Origin: Polaromonas sp.
GTDB taxonomy: Bacteria; Pseudomonadota; Gammaproteobacteria; Burkholderiales; Burkholderiaceae_C
Length of the DNA: 64,000 nt
NCBI GenBank assembly: GCA_030683705.1
Contig: JAUXPP010000090.1
Location: 1-64,000, forward strand
Direction of reading: 5' to 3'
Positions 32,608-42,966 of the stretch are shown one piece after another. The position numbers were made by a program, and so were the translations under genes. Every line of letters begins with the position of its first letter. Positions within the stretch are counted from its first letter, which is position 1. The notes beneath the pieces were generated by a model that saw nothing but the letters and a program-made list of their open reading frames with translations, searched no databases and had not been told where the DNA came from.

Positions 32608-33876
32608 TCAGCCGAACTGGCGCAGCGCATCGAGCGCCAGGCCGCTGCCAATGCTGCCGAACAGGTCGCCCTCGACGCGGCGCGCCTGCGGCAACAGCGC
32701 CGCAATCCGCTCACGCAACAAGGGCACGCTGCTGGAGCCGCCGGTGAAAAACACCGTGTCCACCGCATTCGCCGGCACACCGGCATCACGCAGCAGGCCA
32801 TTGACGCTGGCGGCAATGTCGTCCACCAGCGTGGAGATGGCACCATCAAAATCGGCACGTCGCAGCAGCAGCGTTTCGCCGGCGCTGAGGCGGCCCAGGT
32901 CCATGCGTGTCTCATCCGCACCCGACAAGGCCATCTTGGCTTGCTCCACCTGCATCGCCAGCCAGTGACCGGCGCGTTGCGCCACCAGCGCCTGCAGGCG
33001 GTCCAGCTTGTCGGGCTCGGCGGCCTCGCGCCGCAGTTCGGCAAGCTGCGCCGACGCCTTTCGGGTGTACGCAAAATTGATGGTGTGCCAGGTCGCCAGA
33101 TTGAAGTACGGCGCCGACGGCATCAGCAGCCCGCTTTTCAGCAGGCTGCCCAGGCCCAGCGTGGGCATCACGCTGGCCAGGCTCAGGTATTTGTCGAAGT
33201 CGGTCCCGCCAATGTGAACGCCGCCGCTGGCCAGGATGTCGCTGCGGCGGTCGGCCCGGCCCGCGCGTTCCGGCGCCAGCCGCACCAGCGCAAAGTCGGA
33301 GGTGCCGCCGCCGATGTCGACCACCAGCACCAGTTCCTCTCGCGTGACCTGTGATTCGTAATCGAAGGCTGCGGCAATCGGCTCGTATTGAAAGGCGATC
33401 TCCCGGAAACCCGCGGCATGGGCGATGCCGGCCAGGGTGTCCTCTGCGCGGCGGTCCGCCGCTGCATCGCCATCGACAAAAAACACAGGGCGGCCCAGCA
33501 CGGCGCGGCTGAACGAGCGCCCGGCCGCCTGTTCGGCCCGGCGCTTGAGTTCGCCAATGAACTGGCCCAGGAGTTCACGGAAGGGCAGCGCGCGGCCGGC
33601 GACCTCGGTCTGCTCGTCGATCAGGGCGGTGCCGAGCAGGCTTTTGAGCGAACGCATCAAGCGTCCCTCGTCGCCGGCCAGGTAATCGGCCAGGGCGGCG
33701 CGGCCGTAGCTGATGTGGCCATCCTCGGCATGGAAAAATACCACCGACGGCAAGGTGGGCTTGTCATCCTCCAGCGTCAGCAGCCGGACCAGGCCGGGGG
33801 CATCGCCGCGGGCGCAGGCCGCCGTCGAGTTGGAGGTGCCGAAGTCGATGCCGCAGGCGTCTGGCAGCGCCTTCAA
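32608..33876 (-). CDS. Short Hsp70-family protein (YegD-like)
   Basis: 422 residues, essentially only the actin-like ATPase domain of Hsp70. Phosphate-1 loop IDFGTSNSTAA, phosphate-2 VDIGGGTSDFALV and adenosine motif FTGGSSSVPLLRE are intact. The substrate-binding domain of DnaK is missing, as in YegD. The start is a TTG at 33876 that overlaps the stop of the upstream gene (TTGA), implying coupled translation. Clients unknown. Confidence 0.85.
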   Translation of the reverse strand: MKALPDACGIDFGTSNSTAACARGDAPGLVRLLTLEDDKPTLPSVVFFHAEDGHISYGRAALADYLAGDEGRLMRSLKSLLGTALIDEQTEVAGRALPFRELLGQFIGELKRRAEQAAGRSFSRAVLGRPVFFVDGDAAADRRAEDTLAGIAHAAGFREIAFQYEPIAAAFDYESQVTREELVLVVDIGGGTSDFALVRLAPERAGRADRRSDILASGGVHIGGTDFDKYLSLASVMPTLGLGSLLKSGLLMPSAPYFNLATWHTINFAYTRKASAQLAELRREAAEPDKLDRLQALVAQRAGHWLAMQVEQAKMALSGADETRMDLGRLSAGETLLLRRADFDGAISTLVDDIAASVNGLLRDAGVPANAVDTVFFTGGSSSVPLLRERIAALLPQARRVEGDLFGSIGSGLALDALRQFG

Positions 33877-34403
33877 GGCCTGGCGAAGCCGCTGTCGGCC
33901 CAGGCGGTCGCGCTGGCCCGGCTCAACCTGAAGGCCGGCGAGACCTTGTGCTGCGCCAGTTGTTCGCCGGCCTCGTCGTGCGCGCTCAAGAGCGCCGATG
34001 GGTTGTCCTCGTCGGGCTCGATGTCCAGCGACACCGTGATGCGCGCGCCGCGGCAGTCCACCTCCAGGCTCTGGTGCAGCGTGGCATGTAATTGCTGCTC
34101 ATGCCGGCGCACGAACTCCGAGGCGGTCTTGACCAGGGTGCTGAAGGCCGGCCCGTCGAGCGGCTTGGGATTTTTCTTGTCGCGCCCCATGGTCCAGGGC
34201 CCAACCAGCGCCGGCTCGGGCTCGCCGTCCCTGATCATGGCCACGGCCCAGCCGTCGTCGTCCTCGTTCTTGATCACGCGCGCGGTCCAGCCGTCGCCGC
34301 ACCACAAGCGCGGCTGTTGCACCGGGCGGTCGTCATCGGGAAGATCGGGGGATTCGGAAAAATCGGGGGAAGGCGCGGGGGAAGCAGTGTCAGTCACAGG
34401 CAA
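33873..34403 (-). CDS. Conserved hypothetical protein coupled to Hsp70
   Basis: 176 residues from a TTG at 34403 (a GTG at 34397 is possible). Acidic N-terminus, then a globular part (WCGDGWTARVIKNEDDDGWAVAMIRDGEPEPALVGPWTMGR) and a helical/beta C-terminus. No recognised domain. Overlap with the Hsp70 start suggests a functional pair, perhaps a cofactor or client. Confidence 0.65.
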   Translation of the reverse strand: MPVTDTASPAPSPDFSESPDLPDDDRPVQQPRLWCGDGWTARVIKNEDDDGWAVAMIRDGEPEPALVGPWTMGRDKKNPKPLDGPAFSTLVKTASEFVRRHEQQLHATLHQSLEVDCRGARITVSLDIEPDEDNPSALLSAHDEAGEQLAQHKVSPAFRLSRASATAWADSGFARP

Positions 34404-34575
34404 TCAATTCAGTGGCGCGAGAGCACGGATGGGTGAGCCTGATTTTACCGTGCGGCCAGCAGCGGGATGCCGGGTTCCACCGTGCAGAATTCGCGCCCCG
34501 CGTAAACCTTGATGACAGTGGGTCCTCCTCTGGATACGCTTGCAGATTGAGTTCTGCAACATTTCCGGAGACACC

Positions 34576-35553
34576 ATGACCCAACGCCGCGACTTCCTCA
34601 CCACTGCCGCCGCTGCCGCCGCCGGCCTCGCCCTGCCCTCGCTGGGCCTGGCCCAGGCCCCGGCCTTCCCGACGCGCCCGATTCGTTACATCTGCCCCTG
34701 GCCGGCCGGTGGTTCCACCGATGCGGTGATCCGCGCGCTGGCCGAAAGCGCCGGCAAGACCCTGGGCCAGCCCATCATCGTCGACAACAAGCCGGGCGCC
34801 GGCGGCCTGCTGGGCGCCAACGAAATGATGAACGCCAAGCCCGACGGCTACACCCTCACGCAGTTGCCACACGGCATCTTTCGCATTCCGCACATGCAGA
34901 AAGTGCAGTACGACCCGTTGAAAGACTTCACCTGGATCGCCTGCCTGACCGGCTACACCTTCGGCCTGGTCGTGCCCGCCGATTCGCCGATCAAAAGCAT
35001 CAAGGACCTGGTGGCTTTTGCCAAGGCCAACCCCGAGAAGTTCACCTATGGGTCTACCGGCACCGGCACCAGCCCGCACCTGGCGGTCGAGGAGTTTGCA
35101 CAACGCGCCGGCATCAAGCTCACCCATGTGCCCTTCAAGGGCAATGCCGACAACATGCAGGCCATCCTGGGCGGCCACGTGATGGGCGCCAGCGACGCCA
35201 CCGGCTGGGGCCCGCACGTCGAGTCCGGCAAGCTGCGCCTGCTGGCGACCTACGGCAGCAAACGCACCAAGCGCTGGCCCAACGTGCCCACGCTGGACGA
35301 ACTGGGCTACAAAACCGTTTCCGACTCGCCGTTCGGCGTCTGCGGCCCCAAGGGCATGGACCCGGCCGTGGTGGCCACCCTGCACGAGGCTTTCCGCCGC
35401 ACCCTCAACGATCCGGCCGTGCTCGCCACCTTCGACAAATACGACCAGTCGGTGATCTACATGAACACCTCGCAGTACACGCGTTTTGCGCGCGAGACCT
35501 TTGAGGCCGAAAAAGCCACCATCGAGCGCCTGGGCATGGCCAACAAGGGCTGA
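34576..35553 (+). CDS. Bug-family (TctC-type) periplasmic solute-binding protein
   Basis: 325 residues with a signal of twin-arginine character (QRRDFLTTAAAAAAGLALPSLGLA). Typical Bug features: FPTRPIRYICPWPAGGSTDAVIRALAE and IIVDNKPGAGGLLGANEMM. These proteins bind carboxylates and are very numerous in Burkholderiales. No TctAB membrane genes are adjacent. The ATG at 34576 has GGAGACACC upstream. Confidence 0.92.
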   Translation: MTQRRDFLTTAAAAAAGLALPSLGLAQAPAFPTRPIRYICPWPAGGSTDAVIRALAESAGKTLGQPIIVDNKPGAGGLLGANEMMNAKPDGYTLTQLPHGIFRIPHMQKVQYDPLKDFTWIACLTGYTFGLVVPADSPIKSIKDLVAFAKANPEKFTYGSTGTGTSPHLAVEEFAQRAGIKLTHVPFKGNADNMQAILGGHVMGASDATGWGPHVESGKLRLLATYGSKRTKRWPNVPTLDELGYKTVSDSPFGVCGPKGMDPAVVATLHEAFRRTLNDPAVLATFDKYDQSVIYMNTSQYTRFARETFEAEKATIERLGMANKG

Positions 35554-35603
35554 TCCCGACCCGCCCGCAGCAGGCGGCGCTTATTTGGCAGGCAATCTGC
35601 CGC

Positions 35604-35636
35604 AAGCCACGACAGGCCAGCCTCTCGTGGCTTTTT
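35604..35636 (+). terminator. Rho-independent terminator of the Bug gene
   Basis: AAGCCACGA and TCGTGGCTT form a 9-bp stem followed by TTTT, 50 bp after the stop codon. Confidence 0.8.
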
Positions 35637-35835
35637 CACATGTTTATCCACAGGGTGGCCCACAGACGGCGGGGGTAAGTCAATGCCGGCCCGTGATTTG
35701 CCGAGGCCCCCAGTGCAAAAGAAAACCCGCGCGGCGGGCGACAGCACACCCGCAGCGCACGTACACTGGGGCGTCGGTTGCATTTTGTTTCAATACTGTC
35801 ACCGACATCTTAAAACTTCAAATAACAGGGATCCC

Positions 35836-36153
35836 ATGACCAAATTGTTCGCTTCGCTGGCTGCGGCCTGCATGATTGTTTCCACCGCCCCGGTCTTCGC
35901 CCAGACCGAATACAACAAGGTGCCCGCCGGCGACAAGCAGTACGCCCAGTGCCTGGTGACCTCCAACAAGAAGTGGGAAGGCGGCAACGAAGCGAGCAAG
36001 GTCAAGGGCCAGACCAACGCCCAGGCCTTCTGCACCTGCCTGTGGAACGAAACCCCGGAGGACTTCAAGGGCGGCCTGGCCACCTTCTCGGAAAGCGCCA
36101 AGGGCAAGACCATCAACAAGATCTGCGAGAAGCACTCCGGCTGGGCTGACTAA
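35836..36153 (+). CDS. Small secreted cysteine-containing protein
   Basis: 105 residues with a signal peptide (TKLFASLAAACMIVSTAPVFA|QT). The mature part has four cysteines (39, 66, 68, 97), consistent with two disulfides or a metal/haem-free fold, in FCTCLWNETPEDFKGG and ICEKHSGW. Unknown function. A strong terminator follows at 36185. Confidence 0.75.
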   Translation: MTKLFASLAAACMIVSTAPVFAQTEYNKVPAGDKQYAQCLVTSNKKWEGGNEASKVKGQTNAQAFCTCLWNETPEDFKGGLATFSESAKGKTINKICEKHSGWAD

Positions 36154-36184
36154 GCCGCCCCGCGCAGACCGCGCCATCCACCAG

Positions 36185-36212
36185 GCCGCCGGACCCCCGG
36201 CGGCTTTTTTTT
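36185..36212 (+). terminator. Rho-independent terminator
   Basis: GCCGCCGG / CCGGCGGC stem with a four-base loop followed by eight T residues, 32 bp after the 105-residue secreted protein. Confidence 0.92.
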
Positions 36213-36286
36213 GTCCTGCAGAAAAGCCATGCTCAGTGGCGGAGGTAGCGCTGCGCTATCCTTGACCCTTTGCTTGCGGTCCCTCC

Positions 36287-36874
36287 ATGACACGTCCACT
36301 GCCCCGAATCCTTGCCGCCACCCTGATCGCCGCCAGCCTGCTGCTGGCCGCCTGCAAGGACGCGCCCGATGCGGCCAAGCCGGCCGCCGCCACACCGGTA
36401 TCGGTGGCCGCCGTGGCTGCAGAGGCCAAGGGTTTCAGCGTCGGTTCGGCCATGAGCACGCGCACGGTTTACGTGTTTTTCGACGCCCAGTGCCCGCATT
36501 GCACGGCGCTCTGGGAAGCCGCCAAGCCGCTGAAGTCGCAGGCGCGTTTTGTCTGGATCCCGGTCGGCATCCTCAACCCGTCCAGCACGGCGCAGGGCGC
36601 GACCCTGCTGGCGGCAAAGGACCCGGTCGCCGCCATGGATGAACATGAAGCCTCGATGACGGCCAAGGGCGGCGGCATCAGCGCCGCCAGCGGCATCGAT
36701 GCACAAAAGGCCGACGTCGCGAAAAACACCGAGCTGCTGACACGTTTCGGCTTCGGCTCGATCCCGACCATCATCGGCAACCATGCCGAGACCGGCGCCC
36801 TGGTCACCCAGGAAGGCGCCATGCAGACCGCCGCGCTGGCCGGGCTGCTGGGGCTGAAGGTTCCAACACCCTGA
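36287..36874 (+). CDS. DsbG/DsbC-like thioredoxin-fold lipoprotein
   Basis: 195 residues with lipobox LLAAC (Cys23) and a thioredoxin-type active site CPHC (Cys69-Cys72) in YVFFDAQCPHCTALW. A cis-Pro segment appears in GFGSIPTIIG. Likely a membrane-anchored periplasmic disulfide isomerase or reductase; the dimerisation domain of DsbC/DsbG is missing. Confidence 0.87.
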   Translation: MTRPLPRILAATLIAASLLLAACKDAPDAAKPAAATPVSVAAVAAEAKGFSVGSAMSTRTVYVFFDAQCPHCTALWEAAKPLKSQARFVWIPVGILNPSSTAQGATLLAAKDPVAAMDEHEASMTAKGGGISAASGIDAQKADVAKNTELLTRFGFGSIPTIIGNHAETGALVTQEGAMQTAALAGLLGLKVPTP

Positions 36875-36901
36875 TCAAATCAAGGTCTAGCCCTTTGACA
36901 G

Positions 36902-36939
36902 CAAGCGCCAGCAGCTCCTGATTTGATAGCAGCCAGCGG

Positions 36940-36942
<3 letters not shown>
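36902..36942. repeat. Partial dispersed repeat, two opposed half-copies
   Basis: AAGCGCCAGCAGCTCCTGATTTGATAGC then AGCCAGCGGCTAG: an inverted arm and a direct arm of the repeat abut between two convergent genes. Confidence 0.45.
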
Positions 36943-38169
<1,227 letters not shown>

Positions 38170-38249
38170 GGAAAGCAGTCGGCCGGGCAGGCCCGCAGGT
38201 GGTCGGGCATCAAGTATGGATGAATCGCTTTGACCTGCCCGCGGCAAGG

Positions 38250-39200
38250 TCAGTCGACGGGCGCGGGCGCGGCGCGCGCCAGCGCCTGGCGCCGGCCGGT
38301 GAACTGCGCCAGTGCCACGCCGACCAGGGTCAGCGCCGCACCGGCCAGCTTGATGCCGGTGTACTGCTCGCCGGCAAACAGCCAGGCCACCAGGCCGGCC
38401 ACCGGCGGCATCAGGTACATCAGCGGCGCGGTGCGCGCCACACCCCGCACCACATTGACCCAGCCCCACAGCAGCCAGCCGAGAAAAGCCGCCACCGTGA
38501 CCGACCAGACCAGGGCCAGCCAGACCAGCCACGACGCCTCACCCCAGGGCGCGGCCAGGCCCGCGGGCGCGGCGAACAGCAGCACCGGGACGCTGCCCAG
38601 CAGCGTGGCATAGGCCATGGTCAGCACGCCGCCGTGGCGCTCGATCAGCGGCTTGGCAGCCACCGTGTAGTACGAGAAAAAACTCGCCGCGACCAGCAAA
38701 AACAGGTCGCCGCCGGTGGCCAGCCACTGGCCGCCCAGCAGTTTGTCGGACAGGAAAATCAGCACACCGGCAAACGCCACGGCCACGCCGGCAAGTTGGG
38801 CCCGGTGCAGCCTCTCCAGCCTCATGAGGCGCAGGATCAGCAGCGTGAAGATCGGGCCGCAGGCCAGGATCAGCGAGCTGGAAAACGCGGTGGACCAGTG
38901 GATGCCGTAAGTCACCATGCCCACATGCAGAAAGTGCCCGGCGACGCCCAGGCGGGCCAGCTCCCAGAACTCACGCCGCGACAGCGCTGGAAAGTGGCGG
39001 CCATAACGCCAGAACAGCAGGACCAGCGCACAGGCCGGCATGATCAGGTAACGCGCAAACAGAAAGCCGCCCGGCCCGACCACGCCGAAGATGAACTTCT
39101 GCAGCGAGAAATTGACGCCCCAGATCACCACCAGCCCCAGCGCGAGCACCAGCGCCAGCGTGGCACGCTGGCGCGCAGCGCCTTCCAGCTCGATACTCAT
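38250..39200 (-). CDS. EamA/DMT-family transporter
   Basis: 316 residues with ten predicted helices in two EamA repeats (ALVLALGLVVIWGVNFSLQKF, STAFSSSLILACGPIFTLLIL, SWLVWLALVWSVTVAAFLGWLLW, LMYLMPPVAGLVAWLFAGEQ). Inner-membrane exporter of unknown substrate. ATG at 39200 preceded by GGGGGAGG at short spacing. Confidence 0.88.
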   Translation of the reverse strand: MSIELEGAARQRATLALVLALGLVVIWGVNFSLQKFIFGVVGPGGFLFARYLIMPACALVLLFWRYGRHFPALSRREFWELARLGVAGHFLHVGMVTYGIHWSTAFSSSLILACGPIFTLLILRLMRLERLHRAQLAGVAVAFAGVLIFLSDKLLGGQWLATGGDLFLLVAASFFSYYTVAAKPLIERHGGVLTMAYATLLGSVPVLLFAAPAGLAAPWGEASWLVWLALVWSVTVAAFLGWLLWGWVNVVRGVARTAPLMYLMPPVAGLVAWLFAGEQYTGIKLAGAALTLVGVALAQFTGRRQALARAAPAPVD

Positions 39201-39251
39201 CACCTCCCCCACCCCTGCAAATCTGAACAAAAAAGGGCTGCGCGCCAATAA

Positions 39252-39282
39252 AAACAAGCGCAAGCAGCTATCATTTTTGAAG
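39252..39282. repeat. Dispersed repeat, half-copy in inverse orientation
   Basis: AAGCGCAAGCAGCTATCATTTTTGA, the reverse complement of the TTTGATAGCTGCTTGCGC core. Confidence 0.55.
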
Positions 39283-39366
39283 CATACCAGCTTGCCGCGC
39301 GGGTTGCCGGCGGGCCCGCTGCGGGGCGTGATACAAACGGCGCTGCTTTTTCAGAAAAGGAATCCC

Positions 39367-39963
39367 TTGAAATTCAAAATGGCCGAAAAGTCGCTGTTCG
39401 CGATCCTGCTGCGCTCGTCGTGGTGGATCAGCCTGTCGATTGCCGCCGTGATCGCGCTGGCCTCCAAGGCCCTGCTGCCGCCCGAGTACTTTCCTTTCGG
39501 TGCCATGGGCGGCTTCCCGTTTGTGGTGATTGCCATGATCACGCTGTGGCGCCAGCTGCGCGCACCCAGCACCGCCCATGTGGAGGCCACGCTGGCGCAG
39601 ATCAACGCCATGCCCTGGCGCGAATTTTCGGCGGCGCTGGAGCAGGCCCTGGTGCGCGACGGTTTCGAGGTGCGCCGGGTGGAACTGGCCGGCGCCGACT
39701 TCGAGCTGACCAAAAGCGGGCGCAGCGTGTTGCTCAGCAGCCAGCGCTGGAAGGCCGCGCGCCTGGGCCTGGAGGTGTTGCAGGGCCTGGAAACGGCGCG
39801 CGCCACACGTGACGCCGCCAGTTGCATCTGCGTGACGACTGGCGAGGTCACCGACAAGGCCCGCAGTTTCGCTGCCGAACACCAGATCCGCGTGATCCAG
39901 GGCGTGGAGCTGGCGCAACTGCTCAGGCCGGTGCTGATGACCCCGCCCGCCGGCCGCTCCTGA
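39367..39963 (+). CDS. Membrane-anchored Mrr-type (PD-D/E-XK) nuclease-like protein
   Basis: 198 residues. Two N-terminal membrane helices (WWISLSIAAVIALASKALL and GGFPFVVIAMITLW) are followed by a restriction-endonuclease-like domain with WREFSAALEQALVRDGFEV, ADFELTKSGRSVLL and SSQRWKAARLG, matching the Mrr core D...Q-x-K pattern. I use the TTG at 39367 because AAGGAA sits five bases upstream; the ATG at 39379 is the alternative. Function unknown; not part of a visible restriction system. Confidence 0.75.
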   Translation: MKFKMAEKSLFAILLRSSWWISLSIAAVIALASKALLPPEYFPFGAMGGFPFVVIAMITLWRQLRAPSTAHVEATLAQINAMPWREFSAALEQALVRDGFEVRRVELAGADFELTKSGRSVLLSSQRWKAARLGLEVLQGLETARATRDAASCICVTTGEVTDKARSFAAEHQIRVIQGVELAQLLRPVLMTPPAGRS

Positions 39964-40014
39964 TTTGATAGCTGTCCACGCTTGCCAGCCGTGGTCTGGA
40001 AGCTGATTTTGTTT
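39961..40014. repeat. Dispersed repeat between convergent genes
   Basis: TGATTTGATAGCTGTCCACGCTTGCCAGCC...GGTCTGGAAGCTGATTTTGTTTT, a near-consensus copy. Confidence 0.7.
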
Positions 40015-41276
40015 TAGCTTCGGGAGGAAGCCGGCCGGCTTGCCCGGCCCGCCACCGGGTAGGCGCTGACCATCCACAGGTACATCAGCGCGCCGGCGAC
40101 CAGGCTGGCGGCGGCGATCTCCAGCGACAGCGTGAAACCCTCACCGACGCTGCGGCTGTGCCGCAGCAGCAGCGCCGCCATGGGCGGGCCGGCGATCTGC
40201 CCGATGCCGTACATCGCCGTCAGCAGGCCCATATAACTGGCTACCGCGGCCGGCCGCAGGCGCCGCACTTCCTGCATCGCAAAAAAGGTGATGGCCGTGA
40301 ACGGGATGCCCAGCAACAGGCTGCCGATGGCAAACCCCGCCAGCGTCGGGCTGACGATGCTGGCAGCTATGCCCAGCGCCTGCACAACATAACAGCCGGC
40401 CAGCAGGTGGCGGTAATCGCCGCTGGCGGGGATGCGTGTGGCCAGCAGCGCGCCGGTGATCACGCCGACACCAAAAATCGGCCAGAAAAAATCTATCCAG
40501 ACCGAACCCGGCATGGCCGCGCGTGCAATCACCGGCAGAAAAGTCGCGGTGATGATGTAGCCGAAACCGGCCAGGCCGTAGGCCCCGGCTAGCCACAGCA
40601 TCTGCTTGCGTCCGGCCGGCGCGTCCATACGCTGCGGCGTGGACGGCGCGCCCGCAGCGGGCGCGCCCTGCCCGTCGCGCTGCTGGAAGGTGCGCCAGAC
40701 AACCGCCGTGAGCAGCGCCGCCAGCCCACCGAAAATCAGCCAGCCCGCCGCGGCGCGCCACTGCAGCGCCACCATGCCGCTGGCAAACAGCCCGCTCAGC
40801 GCAATGCCGGCGCCGGGTCCGGCGTAAATCACGCCGCCCATCATGGGCGCGTTGCGCCGCGCCAGCTGGGCCAGGCACCAGCCCGAGGTGTAGACAAACA
40901 CCAGCGCGCTGGCCACGCCTGCGGCAAACCGCAGCACGGGCCAGGCCGCCGGCAGCTGCAGCGCCATGCCCAGTGTCAGCAAGGTGGTGGCGACCAGGCC
41001 GGTGCGCACCCAGGTCGGGCCCGCGACCTGCGGCAAAAAGGCAAAACGTTTCCAGATCCAGGGCTGGAAGGTGCAGAGCAAGGCGCCGACCAGGTAACCG
41101 AAATAATTGGCGCTGGCCAGCCAGCTCGCCGCCGGCAGGTCGATCACGCCGTCGCTGAGCATCATGGGCAGCAGCGGCGTGAAGGCGAAACGGCCTATGC
41201 CCATGGCGGTCGCCAGTGACAGCAGGCCGGCGATGGCAATGGTCCAGCGCCCGGGCTCCCGGGTCAATGCGCTCAA
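40014..41276 (-). CDS. MFS transporter, YbfB/YjiJ family
   Basis: 420 residues, twelve predicted helices. The family signature GIGRFAFTPLLPMML is near the N-terminus, with PGAGIALSGLFASGM and SYMGLLTAMYGIGQIAGPPMAA later. Substrate unknown. Start is a TTG at 41276 overlapping the stop of the preceding lipoprotein gene (TTGA), so it belongs to the Mla-like operon. Confidence 0.88.
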   Translation of the reverse strand: MSALTREPGRWTIAIAGLLSLATAMGIGRFAFTPLLPMMLSDGVIDLPAASWLASANYFGYLVGALLCTFQPWIWKRFAFLPQVAGPTWVRTGLVATTLLTLGMALQLPAAWPVLRFAAGVASALVFVYTSGWCLAQLARRNAPMMGGVIYAGPGAGIALSGLFASGMVALQWRAAAGWLIFGGLAALLTAVVWRTFQQRDGQGAPAAGAPSTPQRMDAPAGRKQMLWLAGAYGLAGFGYIITATFLPVIARAAMPGSVWIDFFWPIFGVGVITGALLATRIPASGDYRHLLAGCYVVQALGIAASIVSPTLAGFAIGSLLLGIPFTAITFFAMQEVRRLRPAAVASYMGLLTAMYGIGQIAGPPMAALLLRHSRSVGEGFTLSLEIAAASLVAGALMYLWMVSAYPVAGRASRPASSRS

Positions 41277-41944
41277 GGACGCGATCCTGCGGCCGGCTTG
41301 GGCGGCTCCACCAGCGCCATGCGGCGGCGCAGGCGCGCGGCCTGCTCCGCATCACCGGCCTTGTCGGCCAGTTGCGCCTGCACACCCAGCCAGGCCAGCA
41401 GCGGACGGCGCCAGCCCTGGGCCGAGGATGTGTCCACCGCCAGTTGCAGCACGGCCGGGCTGGCCTGCCCGCGCTGCAACAACACGGCGGCCGCCACCAG
41501 TTGCGACAGCGGATCGGTCATCGCCTTCAGCGCGCCCGCATCACCGCCGGCAGCCGCACGCTGGCTGGCAGGTAGCAGGGCCAGCTCCTGCGGCTGCAGG
41601 CGCCCGGCCAGGTAGTCGGCGTAGGCGCGTTCGGCGGGCGGCGCGTCGGCGCGCAGGCGCTCGAAGCCGGCACAGGGCTCCAGCACCAGGCTGGCGGTGC
41701 GGCTGGCGCAGCGCAACAGTTCCACGCGCGCCACCAGGTCCACCCGGCCGGTGCTGGCCACTTCGCTGAGCGCACGGCCGAACTCCACGGCTTCGACCCG
41801 GGTGTTGCCTTCCATCCAGGCGGTGATGGCGCGCTCGCTGGCGGTTTTGGCTTCCAGCTCCCAGTCCGCAGGTTTCGGGCCGCTGCTGCAGGCGGCCAGT
41901 ACCAGCACAGCCGTACCGACCAGTGGTTTGATCAACATGTTCAT
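41273..41944 (-). CDS. Lipoprotein linked to an Mla-type operon
   Basis: 223 residues with lipobox VLAACSSG and a mostly helical mature part (ASERAITAWMEGNTRVEAVEFGRALSEVAS, LLAWLGVQAQLADKAGDAEQAARLRRRM). The ATG at 41944 overlaps the mlaD-like stop (ATGA). The position suggests an outer-membrane-facing partner of the MCE protein, but it does not look like the usual PqiC/LptE-type auxiliary lipoprotein. Confidence 0.75.
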   Translation of the reverse strand: MNMLIKPLVGTAVLVLAACSSGPKPADWELEAKTASERAITAWMEGNTRVEAVEFGRALSEVASTGRVDLVARVELLRCASRTASLVLEPCAGFERLRADAPPAERAYADYLAGRLQPQELALLPASQRAAAGGDAGALKAMTDPLSQLVAAAVLLQRGQASPAVLQLAVDTSSAQGWRRPLLAWLGVQAQLADKAGDAEQAARLRRRMALVEPPKPAAGSRP

Positions 41945-42933
41945 GGCAGCTTGATCTCCGTGTCGCGGGCGAACGGCCACTTGCGGTTGACCTCGTTGAT
42001 CAGGCTGTCGATCTTGCGCAGGCTGGATTCGACCTCGCCGCGCAGGCTGCCGAGGTCGTCCGTCGCGGCGCGGGCATTGGCGCCCACGGCCTGGGCTTCG
42101 ACCAGCACCGCGTCGACTTTTTTCAGGCTGCCTCTGGCCTCGCCAAGCAGCGCATTGAGCTGGACCACGGTGGCACGCGCCTCCGGCATGACCCCCTGCG
42201 GGCCGAAGACCTGGGTATCGGTCTTGGCGGCCAGCCCGTCGAGCTTGGTCAGCAAGGCATTGGTGCGGTCCAGCGTGGCGATCAGCTTTTTGGCTTCGGC
42301 CTCGTTGCCCAGCAACACGCCGAGCACGCCACCGGGACCGTTGAGCCGCTCGGTCAGCTTCTGCACACTGCCCAGGCTGGCGGACACCGCGCCCTCACTG
42401 CCCGTGAGGCCGTTGAGGTTCTCGATCAACTCCTTGGCGGCGGCAATCAGCTTGGGAATCTCGGCGCCGGTGTCGCCGCGCAGCACCTCGCGCACCGCGC
42501 CGTCGGGCAGCGGCGGGTCCTTGAGCAGGCCGCTGTAGGCGCGGATGTTGGTGGAGCCGACCAGGCCGCGCACCAGCGTGAACACGCTGGAGGTGCGCAG
42601 CCAGTGCGCATCGCGGGTCGGCACATCGATGATGATGCGGGCCTTGCCGTCCTCGGCCAGCTCGATGCGGCGCACGCGGCCGATCGGGAAGCCGGAAAAC
42701 GTCAGGTCCATGCCGACCACCACGCCTTCGGAGTCCTCCGAGACCAGCACCAGTTTTTGCGTGCGCTCGAACAGGCCGCGCGCGTACAGCACATACAGCG
42801 CCGAGCCGATCACCAGCGTGGCCATGAAGACCAGCAGCAGCAGCGCCTTGAACTCGAGATTCGCCACCGGCGGCAGTTGCACCACCGCGTCGGCGCTTGG
42901 CGGCGGCTTGGCGTTGTCCTGGGGATCGCTCAT
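41941..42933 (-). CDS. MlaD/MCE-domain periplasmic protein
   Basis: 330 residues: an N-terminal membrane anchor (LLLVFMATLVIGSALYVLYA), one MCE domain (~50-130, KLVLVSEDSEGVVVGMDLTFSGFPIGRVRRIEL) and a long C-terminal helical region (FGPQGVMPEARATVVQLNALLG...). Such proteins form hexameric conduits for phospholipids between membranes. It follows the MlaE-like permease gene and precedes a lipoprotein. Confidence 0.92.
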   Translation of the reverse strand: MSDPQDNAKPPPSADAVVQLPPVANLEFKALLLLVFMATLVIGSALYVLYARGLFERTQKLVLVSEDSEGVVVGMDLTFSGFPIGRVRRIELAEDGKARIIIDVPTRDAHWLRTSSVFTLVRGLVGSTNIRAYSGLLKDPPLPDGAVREVLRGDTGAEIPKLIAAAKELIENLNGLTGSEGAVSASLGSVQKLTERLNGPGGVLGVLLGNEAEAKKLIATLDRTNALLTKLDGLAAKTDTQVFGPQGVMPEARATVVQLNALLGEARGSLKKVDAVLVEAQAVGANARAATDDLGSLRGEVESSLRKIDSLINEVNRKWPFARDTEIKLP

Positions 42934-42966
42934 GGTGCGGTTTTTTTCATGACGGGTTCAGCGATG

